A stretch of DNA of 64,000 nucleotides from Celerinatantimonas diazotrophica (GTDB lineage Bacteria; Pseudomonadota; Gammaproteobacteria; Enterobacterales; Celerinatantimonadaceae). Under the pieces are notes generated by a model that had not been told where the DNA came from, did not search any database, and worked only from the letters and a program-made list of their open reading frames with translations. Position 1 is the stretch's first letter. Each line of letters begins with the position of its first letter. The stretch lies in assembly GCF_004339545.1 (NCBI RefSeq), contig NZ_SMGD01000014.1:302206-366205 (forward strand). The letters run 5' to 3'. The position numbers and the translations under genes were made by a program. Positions 16,637 through 26,123 of this stretch are shown in pieces.

Positions 16637-18371
16637 GTTGAGAACTCCCTATAGCTTGTTCCATCTGCTGATAAGTCGCCATCTGTGCATACCAACCATC
16701 TTGATTTAGCAATGATAAATGTGAACCTCGCTCGCTGATTTGACCGTGATGAAGAACAATAACTTCATCAGCATGCTCTAAGGCTGAGAGACGGTGACTC
16801 ACGATAATTACGGTTTGATTTTCTCGTTTTCGTAGATGCTGAATAATCTTTTTCTCAGTGTGAACATCAACCGCTGAAAGGGCATCATCCAGCATTAACA
16901 CAGGAGCATCACTAATCAATGCTCTGGCGATCGCCAACCGTTGACGTTGTCCTCCTGAAAGCGTGACACCTCGCTCACCCACTTGAGTCAGATAGCCCTT
17001 CTCAAAACCTAAAATATCATCATGAATGGCAGCAACGCGAGCTGCTTCATAAATCTGCTCATCACTGGCATTGGGTCGTCCCATACGAATATTCTCGGCA
17101 ATTGTAGTGCTGAACAAAAATGAATCCTGTGGCACATACGCAAATAAACTACGAAGCGCACTTAATTGATAGCGAGTAATGGGTTGTCCCGCGATAAGCA
17201 ATTGCCCTTTTGGGGCTTCCCAATAACGCATGAGTAATTTGAGTAGTGTAGATTTTCCAGAGCCGGTAGGACCTGCAATTGCAAGGACTTTATTTTCGTA
17301 GATATCAAGGTTGATATGATTTAACGAAAGTTGTTCATCGTCTGGATAACTGAATCTCAGATCAACTAGTTCAATATGATAATTATCCGGACATTCACTG
17401 CCACTATCGCGAATAGTATCAGGGATCGAAAGTAGTTCATGTAAACGTCCCATGGCTGCATTACCACGTTGAAGAATGTTCATTAGCCAGCCAAAGGCAA
17501 ACATAGGCCAAATTAGTTCCGCAAGATATAGAGTAAAGCTGGTTAATTGACCTATGGTGAGTTTTCCTTCATGAATTTGCCATCCCCCAGCGAGTAGGGT
17601 AATGAGTAATGCGGCTCCCAGACACAGTTTGATAATAGGGTCAAATTTAGCATCAGATTGCTCAACTTTGTAGTTACTCAACGCAGCGTTTTCAGCAATT
17701 TGATCAAAGTCGTTTTTTTCGATTGCTTCTCGGCCCATCGATTTGATCATGCGGATCCCAACCATTGATTGTTGGGTTTGTTCATTTAGTTTCGAAAACT
17801 TATCGAGAGTGTCCTTGAATTGATGATGGATCAAATTCGATAACCGATAAAAACTAGCGCCCATAAAGGGGAAGGGCAATAGGGCTAGCATCGCTAATCG
17901 CCAGTCAATAAAGACAAACATCATGATCATGACCAAAACAAAGGTCAACATGCCATCAAATCCGGATAAAATTCCTTCCCCGGCAGCAGTTTCAATGGCA
18001 TCAATATCATTCGTTGCGCGAGCCATCAAATCCCCGGTGGAATGTTCACTATAAAAAGCTTGTCCCTGCTTGGTGAGTCGTTGATAAAAGCGCTCACGCA
18101 AGATATTACCGAGTTTATACGACGTGCCAAACAGCAGCCGTCGCCAAGCAAAACGCAGCCAATAAACAATCACTCCAGCAAGAGCCAGTAAATACAGATA
18201 ATGAATTGTATTTGATAGTTGATGAGTCGCTAACAGCTGATCAATTGCTCGACCAATCATCCAAGGAATGGCCATATTAATTAAACCTACACTAAATAGC
18301 ATTACAAGAGCGAGTGAGTAGGTATACCAGTAGCGGCGAAAAAACCAGTTCAGATGTCGGAATAACTGCAT
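16629..18371 (-). CDS. mdlA: ABC exporter half-transporter, MdlA-like
   Basis: Partner half-transporter of MdlB. The N-terminal six membrane helices start at MQLFRHLNWFFRRYWYTY, like E. coli MdlA. The ATPase has GPTGSGKSTLLKLL (Walker A), a canonical LSGGQRQRLAIARAL signature, and VLMLDDALSAVD (Walker B with D in place of the catalytic E), which suggests one degenerate ATP site in the heterodimer. The ATG at 18371 gives 580 residues; the frame is open 29 codons upstream to 18458, but that part reads through a row of RNA hairpins and is unlike MdlA. It lies downstream of hisI on the same strand. Confidence 0.9.
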   Translation of the reverse strand: MQLFRHLNWFFRRYWYTYSLALVMLFSVGLINMAIPWMIGRAIDQLLATHQLSNTIHYLYLLALAGVIVYWLRFAWRRLLFGTSYKLGNILRERFYQRLTKQGQAFYSEHSTGDLMARATNDIDAIETAAGEGILSGFDGMLTFVLVMIMMFVFIDWRLAMLALLPFPFMGASFYRLSNLIHHQFKDTLDKFSKLNEQTQQSMVGIRMIKSMGREAIEKNDFDQIAENAALSNYKVEQSDAKFDPIIKLCLGAALLITLLAGGWQIHEGKLTIGQLTSFTLYLAELIWPMFAFGWLMNILQRGNAAMGRLHELLSIPDTIRDSGSECPDNYHIELVDLRFSYPDDEQLSLNHINLDIYENKVLAIAGPTGSGKSTLLKLLMRYWEAPKGQLLIAGQPITRYQLSALRSLFAYVPQDSFLFSTTIAENIRMGRPNASDEQIYEAARVAAIHDDILGFEKGYLTQVGERGVTLSGGQRQRLAIARALISDAPVLMLDDALSAVDVHTEKKIIQHLRKRENQTVIIVSHRLSALEHADEVIVLHHGQISERGSHLSLLNQDGWYAQMATYQQMEQAIGSSQHD

Positions 18372-18405
18372 GAGGTCTCTAATAATATAACAGAATTGGT
18401 ATATT

Positions 18406-18477
18406 ACCTTGGAGCAAGCAAAGGTACCACCGTCACGGAGGTCCCCCATGAAGCTCATTACGATTATTCATGGGGGA
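18406..18477 (-). repeat. Row of three hairpins between hisI and mdlA
   Basis: Three adjacent inverted repeats lie in the 111-base gap: ACCTT/AAGGT (18406-18425), ACCACCG/CGGAGGT around TCA (18426-18442), and CCCCCATGAA/TTCATGGGGG (18443-18476). The last is a perfect 10-bp, GC-rich stem. None is followed by a T-run on either strand, so they are not classic terminators. They may be a processing or mRNA-stability element separating the his operon from mdlAB. Confidence 0.6.
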
Positions 18478-18482
18478 AGAGG

Positions 18483-19090
18483 TTATTTATGGCGTGCTTT
18501 TAAACAACTGATCACTTCTGAAAGCGGTAAATTGGCATCTTCAAGTAATACTAGTAGATGAAATAACAAGTCGGCGCTTTCATTCGTTAATTCATAACGA
18601 TCTTTAACGGTTGCAGCCAAGGCTGTTTCAACACCTTCTTCTCCTACTTTTTGTGCCATGCGTTTGGTCCCAGCAGCAAATAGGCGGGCTGTGTAGCTCT
18701 CTTCCGGCGAGCTGTTGTGACGGCTCGCGATCACTGCTTCTAATTCTGCAATAAAGCCCAAATCAGTGACACTTTCATTCCCGAAGCAACTGGTTGTTCC
18801 GGTATGACAAGTGGGTCCAATTGGTTCAACAACCACTAATAGAGTATCGTTATCGCAATCGAGTTGTATCGATTTAAGATTTAAGAAATGCCCTGAAGTT
18901 TCCCCTTTGGTCCAAAGACGTTTTTTGCTACGAGAAAAAAAGGTAACTTTTCCTTCGCTTAACGTTTTCATTAAGGCCTCAGGGTTCATATACCCCAGCA
19001 TTAAGACCTGAGCACTATGTTCATCTTGAATAATCGCAGGAATTAAGCCATCGACTTTTTGCCAATTAATTTGTTCTAACAACTCTTTTT

Positions 19091-19094
<4 letters not shown>
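18483..19094 (-). CDS. hisI: Bifunctional phosphoribosyl-AMP cyclohydrolase / phosphoribosyl-ATP pyrophosphatase
   Basis: Steps 2 and 3 of histidine synthesis in one protein (HisIE). The N-terminal cyclohydrolase (about residues 1-115) shows [20 protein letters not shown] and [10 protein letters not shown], with zinc cysteines in [11 protein letters not shown]. The C-terminal pyrophosphatase (about 116-203) has [20 protein letters not shown] with EE metal ligands. 203 residues, as in E. coli. It overlaps hisF by 4 bases and ends the his operon; mdlA follows after a structured gap. Confidence 0.97.
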
Positions 19095-20583
<1,489 letters not shown>

Positions 20584-21189
20584 CTACATCTCCAGAAAGT
20601 TTTTTAATAGTTGTGCGCCAGCTTTACCGCTGCGCTCTGGGTGAAACTGCACCCCCATAAAATTATCTTTACCGATCGCTGCTGAAAAGGAAGCCCCGTA
20701 ATCACATTCAGCAATCGTGACATCACTAACACCAAGTGCATAGCTGTGCACAAAATAGAAAAAACTCTGAGGGTCGATATTGGCAAAGAGGGGATGATTA
20801 TTCGGCTTGACTTGGTTCCATCCCATGTGTGGGAGCGGCAAGTTTTGCTTAGGTTCCAGCTTAGTTATTGTTCCAGGAATCAGCCCTAAGCAATCCTGAG
20901 CAGTTTCGGCAACACTCGCTCCTCCTTCAAAAGAAGACTCAACTAAAATCTGCATCCCTAAGCAAATCCCTAGCAGGGGAGCTGTTACTGATTGTACAAC
21001 TTCTACCAACTGTTTCTCATGCAATTGCTGCATCGCTGCCGCAACGGTGCCAACACCAGGGAGAAATACTTTATCAGCATTTAAAATCAGATCAGGCTCG
21101 GCACTGATGGCGACATCATAGCCCAAGCGTTCAACCGCAAAGCGCACGGATGAAAGATTCGCACACCCGGTATCAACGATAATGTTCAT
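20584..21189 (-). CDS. hisH: Imidazole glycerol phosphate synthase, glutaminase subunit
   Basis: Class I glutamine amidotransferase providing ammonia to HisF. The nucleophile cysteine lies in LLGICLGMQILVESS, and the His-Glu pair in GVQFHPERSG. N-terminal IIVDTGCANLSSV is the usual start. 201 residues. It overlaps hisB by one base. Confidence 0.97.
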   Translation of the reverse strand: MNIIVDTGCANLSSVRFAVERLGYDVAISAEPDLILNADKVFLPGVGTVAAAMQQLHEKQLVEVVQSVTAPLLGICLGMQILVESSFEGGASVAETAQDCLGLIPGTITKLEPKQNLPLPHMGWNQVKPNNHPLFANIDPQSFFYFVHSYALGVSDVTIAECDYGASFSAAIGKDNFMGVQFHPERSGKAGAQLLKNFLEM

Positions 21190-22259
21190 TACAACACTCC
21201 TTTGCTACTCGGCAGAACATCGCTGGTTTGAGTAATGGCTTGTCCTAACGCTCGGCCAAAACACTTAAATAACGATTCGACAACATGGTGGGTATTCCCT
21301 TCGCTGGCACTCAGATGCAAAGTACAATGCAGCGAATCGGCAAGCGAACGGAAAAAATGTGGCACCATTTCTGTACTCATTTGGCCGACTTTAGATTCAT
21401 TGAAAGAAGCATCAAATTTTAAAAATGCCCGCCCGGAAAGATCGATGGCACATTGAGCTAAGACTTCGTCCATGGGTAAGGTAAAACCGAACCGATTAAT
21501 GCCGCGTTTATCACCCAACGCTTGTTCAAGAGCTTGACCCATTGCCAGCGCGGTATCTTCGATTGTATGGTGGTCATCAATATATAAGTCACCTTTGACC
21601 TGACAGTCGAGATGAAATCCACCATGCGTTGCGATTTGATCGAGCATATGATCAAAAAAGCCAATCCCAGTACTAATTGTGCTTTTACTTCGGGAGTCCA
21701 AATCAACCGCAACATCAATTTGTGTTTCGTTGGTATTTCGCTGTACTTTCGCTTTTCTGCCTGTCAATGTAAGTTGTTCCACAATCGCTTGCCAGTTATT
21801 GCGATTACGATCATACAATATGCCACGAATCCCCATATTTTCAGCTAGTTGCATATCAGTCGGCCGGTCACCAATGACAACACTTTTTGTGAAATCGACT
21901 TTACCTTGGGTCAAATATGGCTGAACCAGCCCTAAATTCGGTTTACGGCAACTGCAATTCTCATGGGGTAGATGAGGACAAATAAGCACCTCATGGAACT
22001 GAACTCCTTGAGAATTAAACAGATCCATCATTTTATCATGCGGCTTTTGAAAATCTTCAGTTGGAAAGCTTGGGGTTCCTAAGCCATCTTGATTACTGAC
22101 CATGACTAGCTGAAACCCTGCATCAATTAACTTTAATAGCGCGGGGACAACAAATGGCTCGAATGTGAGCTTTTCCAGAGAGTCCACTTGTTTATCACTT
22201 TGTGGCTCTTCAATCAGTGTTCCGTCTCGGTCAATAAAAAGAATTTTTTTGACACTCAT
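21189..22259 (-). CDS. hisB: Bifunctional histidinol-phosphatase / imidazoleglycerol-phosphate dehydratase
   Basis: Fused HisB of the enteric type. The N-terminal HAD phosphatase (about residues 1-165) opens [16 protein letters not shown] with the catalytic DxD, and has a zinc loop [14 protein letters not shown]. The C-terminal dehydratase (about 167-356) carries the two metal-histidine motifs [14 protein letters not shown] and [14 protein letters not shown]. The ATG at 22259 overlaps the hisC stop (ATGA) and gives 356 residues, versus 355 in E. coli; an ATG at 22265, 4 bases from GGAG, would add two residues. Confidence 0.97.
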   Translation of the reverse strand: MSVKKILFIDRDGTLIEEPQSDKQVDSLEKLTFEPFVVPALLKLIDAGFQLVMVSNQDGLGTPSFPTEDFQKPHDKMMDLFNSQGVQFHEVLICPHLPHENCSCRKPNLGLVQPYLTQGKVDFTKSVVIGDRPTDMQLAENMGIRGILYDRNRNNWQAIVEQLTLTGRKAKVQRNTNETQIDVAVDLDSRSKSTISTGIGFFDHMLDQIATHGGFHLDCQVKGDLYIDDHHTIEDTALAMGQALEQALGDKRGINRFGFTLPMDEVLAQCAIDLSGRAFLKFDASFNESKVGQMSTEMVPHFFRSLADSLHCTLHLSASEGNTHHVVESLFKCFGRALGQAITQTSDVLPSSKGVL

Positions 22260-23326
22260 TGGCATGCTTCTCCGATCCGTGTTTGCGACAACTCTTTGAT
22301 TGCCGCTATAGTTTGTTCCATTTCCTGCGGGCTGCCGATAGTAATGCGAATAGCGCGTTCCAGCCGCGGTTTATCTGCAAAGTTTCTAAGCACAATGCCG
22401 CGTTGAGCAATGCAATCAAACAAATCTGCTTTAAACTGAACCAATATAAAGTTACCTGTTGCCGAAAAAATAGTGTCAGCAATCTTTAATGAGTCGATCT
22501 GTTTGATAAATTCAGTGCGCAGACGATTCGATTCAGTCACTCGCTGTTGCATAGCCGACATCTCTTGCGTGAGTACTTTTGTTGCGACTGATGCAACAAG
22601 AGACGGAACAGGATAGGGAGCTATCACTTTTGCCAACATTCGAATGATTTCATTAGGGGCGAGAATAAAACCACAGCGGCCCCCCGCTAACGCAAATGCT
22701 TTAGAGAGCGTTCTAAAAATGACAATATTATCAAATTCATTAATCAGTGCACTGGCAGAGGCTTGAGGACTAAATTCAATATAAGCTTCATCAATAGCGA
22801 TAATCGCTTTGTTTTGCTGCGCTTGAGCTAAGGTGCGAAGCGCAGCTATGGAGACTAAATTGCCAGTTGGATTATTGGGAGAGCAGATAAATATAATTTT
22901 AGCGTTGACTTGATTGAGCGCCTGATAATCGGGGTTAAAATCATCATCTAAAGGTTGTTTGATCACATCAACCCCAAATGTTTGAGCGCTGATTGCATAC
23001 ATACCGTAAGTTGGAGGGTTGATAACAATCTGATCTTGTCCTGGCTCACAGTAGGTTCGGATTAACAGATCAATAGCTTCATCAGCCCCACGAGTGGCTA
23101 AAACCTGCTCTTCTTCGACACCAGCATATTCAGCATAAGCACTTATGAGCTCTGGCGGCTGAAATTCAGGGTAGCGATTCAGGCGCAAGTGTGCCAGTGA
23201 GTAATCGTCACTGTCTGGACTTTCGTTAGCGTTTAACCAGATATTACCATGGCCGCCAATTCTTCGAGCAGACTGATAAGGTGTTAACACTTGGACACAA
23301 GCGCGGGCAAGTTGTTGTGTTGGCAT
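22256..23326 (-). CDS. hisC: Histidinol-phosphate aminotransferase
   Basis: PLP enzyme of fold type I that transaminates imidazole acetol phosphate with glutamate. [20 protein letters not shown] near the start, [19 protein letters not shown], and the Schiff-base lysine in [15 protein letters not shown] are present. 356 residues, matching E. coli HisC. It is 2 bases after hisD and overlaps hisB by 4. Confidence 0.97.
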   Translation of the reverse strand: MPTQQLARACVQVLTPYQSARRIGGHGNIWLNANESPDSDDYSLAHLRLNRYPEFQPPELISAYAEYAGVEEEQVLATRGADEAIDLLIRTYCEPGQDQIVINPPTYGMYAISAQTFGVDVIKQPLDDDFNPDYQALNQVNAKIIFICSPNNPTGNLVSIAALRTLAQAQQNKAIIAIDEAYIEFSPQASASALINEFDNIVIFRTLSKAFALAGGRCGFILAPNEIIRMLAKVIAPYPVPSLVASVATKVLTQEMSAMQQRVTESNRLRTEFIKQIDSLKIADTIFSATGNFILVQFKADLFDCIAQRGIVLRNFADKPRLERAIRITIGSPQEMEQTIAAIKELSQTRIGEACQ

Positions 23327-23328
23327 TG

Positions 23329-24615
23329 CTATTTCTCCTGTCCTATTCGAAGCGTCACTGCACGGCGATGTGCACTTAACCCCTCTGCATTAGCAATTTC
23401 AATGACGGTGGGGGCTAAGTTGCGTAAGCTTTGCTCGCTAAGCTCCTGAACGGTGTAACGCTTCATAAAATCAGCAGTACCTAAACTTGAATAGGTTCGA
23501 GTATAACCGTAGGTAGGCAGCGTATGGTTAGTGCCACTGGCATAATCCCCGACTGATTCAGGCGTCCAAGCACCTAAAAATACGCTTCCCGCATTTTTAA
23601 CCCAAGGCAGCAACTGTCGTGGTTGCTCAGTTTGAATAATTAAATGTTCTGGGCCATAGCGGTTTGAAACCTCCATGGCTTGTTCAAGAGATTCGACAAT
23701 AATAGCACGGCTATTAGCTAATGCTTGTTCGGCAATTTCACGGCGTTCAAGAAGCGTGGTTTGACGATTAATCTCATCATTGACTTGGTTAGTAAGCTCG
23801 TTGCTATCGCTTACGAGAAGTACTTGTGAGTCAGGACCATGTTCGGCCTGCGAGAGCAAGTCTGCAGCAACAAAGGCTGGATTTGCCTGCGCATCGGCCA
23901 CCACTAACACTTCTGATGGACCAGCAGGTAAATCCATTGCCGCCCCTTGATAATCTTCTGCAACTTGCCGTTTGGCTTCGGTTACAAACGCGTTACCAGG
24001 ACCAAAAATTTTATCAACCTTAGGTACCGACTGCGTTCCATAAGCCATTGCTGCAATAGCCTGGGCACCACCAATTGAATAGATCTCATCAACACCGCAC
24101 ATATCAGCGGTATACAGAATGGCATCACTAATCGGAGCGGGAGAACAGAGAATGATTTTTGAACATCCAGCAATTTTAGCTGGAATAGCCAACATCATGA
24201 CTGTTGAAGGGAGTGGGGCGCTGCCACCGGGAACGTATAGCCCGACTTTTTCTACCGCACTATAGCGCAGCTCACAACGAATGCCGGGCTGAGTCTCAAT
24301 CATCGTCGGTGTTGGCTTTTGGGCCTGATGGAACTTAGCAATATTACTACTGGCTAGTTTTATTGCTTGCTTAAATTCACCACTTAAATTATTCCCTGCA
24401 CTGCGAATCTGTTGCTGACTAACTCGTAGTTGCTCTACAGCGACTTTATCAAATTTCTTTGTTAATTCTCTGAGCGCATCATCATCTTCAGTTCTAACTT
24501 GAGTAATAATTTCTTTAACGATTTGACTAATTTTTTGGGCACTACTGACTGCCGGACGCTGTAGTGCATCTTGCTGCTGTGTTAGGTTGAGTTGATTCCA
24601 AATCAGCGTTTGCAT
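23329..24615 (-). CDS. hisD: Histidinol dehydrogenase
   Basis: Last two steps of the pathway: zinc-dependent, NAD-linked four-electron oxidation of L-histidinol to histidine. Signature IFGPGNAFVTEAKRQV with LPAGPSEVLVVAD, plus the catalytic Glu-His pair in YGPEHLIIQ and HTLPTYGYTRTYSSL near the C-terminus. 428 residues. It starts 4 bases after the hisG stop. Confidence 0.97.
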   Translation of the reverse strand: MQTLIWNQLNLTQQQDALQRPAVSSAQKISQIVKEIITQVRTEDDDALRELTKKFDKVAVEQLRVSQQQIRSAGNNLSGEFKQAIKLASSNIAKFHQAQKPTPTMIETQPGIRCELRYSAVEKVGLYVPGGSAPLPSTVMMLAIPAKIAGCSKIILCSPAPISDAILYTADMCGVDEIYSIGGAQAIAAMAYGTQSVPKVDKIFGPGNAFVTEAKRQVAEDYQGAAMDLPAGPSEVLVVADAQANPAFVAADLLSQAEHGPDSQVLLVSDSNELTNQVNDEINRQTTLLERREIAEQALANSRAIIVESLEQAMEVSNRYGPEHLIIQTEQPRQLLPWVKNAGSVFLGAWTPESVGDYASGTNHTLPTYGYTRTYSSLGTADFMKRYTVQELSEQSLRNLAPTVIEIANAEGLSAHRRAVTLRIGQEK

Positions 24616-24619
24616 GTCA

Positions 24620-25519
24620 CTACTCCATCATTTTTTCAATTGGCATCACAAGAATTGAACTTGCACCTAGCGCTTTAAGGGCTTCCATGGTTTCCCAGAA
24701 CAAGTTTTCGGTACTAACCATGTGCACTGCAACTAGATCATCTCGACCCGCTAATGGCAGTAAAGTTGGGCGTTCACTACCAGGCATTAATTCAATTACC
24801 TCTTCTAGTTTGGCTTTAGGGGCATGCAGCATAATGTATTTGCTTTCTTTGGCTTGAATGATGCCTTGAATTCTAAGTAGCAGTTTATCAAGAAGGGCTT
24901 GATTTGAAGCGGAGAGTGGATTTGATGATTGAATGAGAGTTGCTTTGGAGCGGTAGATGACTTCGACTTCTTTTAAACCATTGGCTTCAAGGGTTGCGCC
25001 TGTCGATACCAGATCACAAATAGCGTCGGCCAATCCGGCTCTTGGAGCCACTTCAACTGAGCCAGTCAACATGATATTGGTGTAATCTATTCCTTGAGTG
25101 TCCATGTACCGCTTAAGTAACCCTGGATAAGTTGTTGCGATTCGCAAATTAGCTAATGAACGAGGGCCTTTAAACTCAAAATCCTCCGGCACGGCTAGCG
25201 ATAATCGGCATCCCCCAAAATCAAGACGAGTAAGCATTTTAAATTCAGTATTCTCTTGCTGACTCTGCCGGAGCAGTGTTTCTTCTTCAAGAACGTTTTC
25301 ACCGACAATCCCTACATCGACGACGCCATCCATAATTAAGCCCGGAATGTCATCATCACGTACTCGTAAGATATCAATTGGCATATTCTCACAGTGGGCA
25401 ATAAGGCGCTGTTCACGTAAGTTAACTTTCATCCCACAGTTTTTAAACATGAGCTGCGAGTCTTTACTCAGTCGACCAGATTTTTGAATTGCGATACGTA
25501 AACGTTGTTGTTCTGACAT
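24620..25519 (-). CDS. hisG: ATP phosphoribosyltransferase (long form)
   Basis: Committed step of histidine synthesis, joining PRPP to ATP. It is the long homohexameric form (299 residues): the N-terminal periplasmic-binding-like catalytic halves include [17 protein letters not shown] and [15 protein letters not shown] (PRPP loop), and the C-terminal ~75 residues form the ACT-like histidine-feedback domain. It is the first structural gene of the operon, 25 bases downstream of the attenuator. Confidence 0.97.
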   Translation of the reverse strand: MSEQQRLRIAIQKSGRLSKDSQLMFKNCGMKVNLREQRLIAHCENMPIDILRVRDDDIPGLIMDGVVDVGIVGENVLEEETLLRQSQQENTEFKMLTRLDFGGCRLSLAVPEDFEFKGPRSLANLRIATTYPGLLKRYMDTQGIDYTNIMLTGSVEVAPRAGLADAICDLVSTGATLEANGLKEVEVIYRSKATLIQSSNPLSASNQALLDKLLLRIQGIIQAKESKYIMLHAPKAKLEEVIELMPGSERPTLLPLAGRDDLVAVHMVSTENLFWETMEALKALGASSILVMPIEKMME

Positions 25520-25544
25520 TTGGTTGATCCCTTGACATATAAAA

Positions 25545-25580
25545 TTAAAAAACCCTTGGAAGATGGACTTCCAAGGGTTT
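25545..25580 (-). terminator. his operon attenuator
   Basis: Reading the minus strand, AACCCTTGGAAG (25579-25568) pairs perfectly with CTTCCAAGGGTT (25562-25551) around a 5-base loop and is followed by TTTTTT. Upstream, GCTGGAAG and CTTCCAGC (about 25625-25600) can form the competing leader hairpin, and the shared CTTCCA/TGGAAG segments allow the alternative antiterminator. This is the classical arrangement behind a histidine leader peptide. Confidence 0.95.
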
Positions 25581-25643
25581 AAAAATTTCTGTCAACCGCT
25601 GGAAGCCTCTATGAGTCTTCCAGCACCAATTTTCCTGAAAGAC

Positions 25644-25694
25644 TTATTCGGGATGGTGATGATGGTGATGATGTTTAACAGTGATGTTTAACAT
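25644..25694 (-). CDS. hisL: HisL, his operon leader peptide
   Basis: A 16-residue reading frame, MLNITVKHHHHHHHPE, with seven consecutive histidine codons, immediately upstream of the attenuator. E. coli HisL (MTRVQFKHHHHHHHPD) has the same layout. Ribosome stalling at the His codons when charged tRNA-His is scarce would favour the antiterminator and read-through into hisG. Confidence 0.97.
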   Translation of the reverse strand: MLNITVKHHHHHHHPE

Positions 25695-25716
25695 TTTAGT
25701 CTTTCTGGTAAATTGA

Positions 25717-25736
25717 TTAATGTGTAATTACATTAA
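25717..25736. promoter_or_regulatory. Palindrome in the his promoter region
   Basis: TTAATGT and ACATTAA flank a core containing the perfect 10-bp palindrome TGTAATTACA (25723-25732), ~25 bases upstream of hisL. It could be an operator or simply promoter AT-richness. A specific -10/-35 pair for the his operon was not resolved with confidence. Confidence 0.35.
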
Positions 25737-25845
25737 CAACCCAAGCCAAAAAAGCAACTATTTTTTGCAATTCCAATGAAATAAATTAAGAGAGATCATT
25801 TTTTAGCCGATATAGGTAATGTCATTACCGATTAGGGGAATTGAT

Positions 25846-26064
25846 ATGCCGTCAAATGATCTCATTCCGCCTGTCATTCAGCGCCCGACAGGGCCGCCTT
25901 TAAGACAGGTTAAAGATTCGGATGGCAATCGTCAGGGCACTAAAGGCGATAAAAATACGAATCATAAAAATACGCAAGACAAGGCAGAAGCAAACGAGAA
26001 AGAGCAAAAAGAAAATACCAAGATACAGCAGCTAACTGATCATGAAATTGATCTGTTTGTATAG
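25846..26064 (+). CDS. Small hydrophilic protein of unknown function upstream of yoaA
   Basis: I do not recognise this 72-residue protein. It has a proline-rich N-terminus (MPSNDLIPPVIQRPTGPP), a low-complexity Lys/Asn/Glu/Gln middle that is probably disordered, and a C-terminus ending HEIDLFV. The ATG at 25846 follows AGGGG with 7-base spacing and is preferred over an ATG at 25819. It lies between the his promoter and yoaA on the plus strand, 59 bases before yoaA. The last residues resemble the QLxLF sliding-clamp tail but with Glu for Gln; that is only a suggestion. Confidence 0.6.
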   Translation: MPSNDLIPPVIQRPTGPPLRQVKDSDGNRQGTKGDKNTNHKNTQDKAEANEKEQKENTKIQQLTDHEIDLFV

Positions 26065-26123
26065 ATGCGAGCAGGGTTTGTTTTTGTCATAATAAGCCTT
26101 TACAACAAATTAGGCTTGGGAAC

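Noticed and set aside
18372-18458. 29-residue N-terminal extension of MdlA
   Set aside because: It reads through the row of hairpins and does not resemble MdlA; the start at 18371 matches E. coli MdlA.
25640-25694. Run of GATGGT/ATGATG triplets as a simple-sequence repeat
   Set aside because: It is the complement of the seven His codons in hisL and fully explained by the leader peptide.
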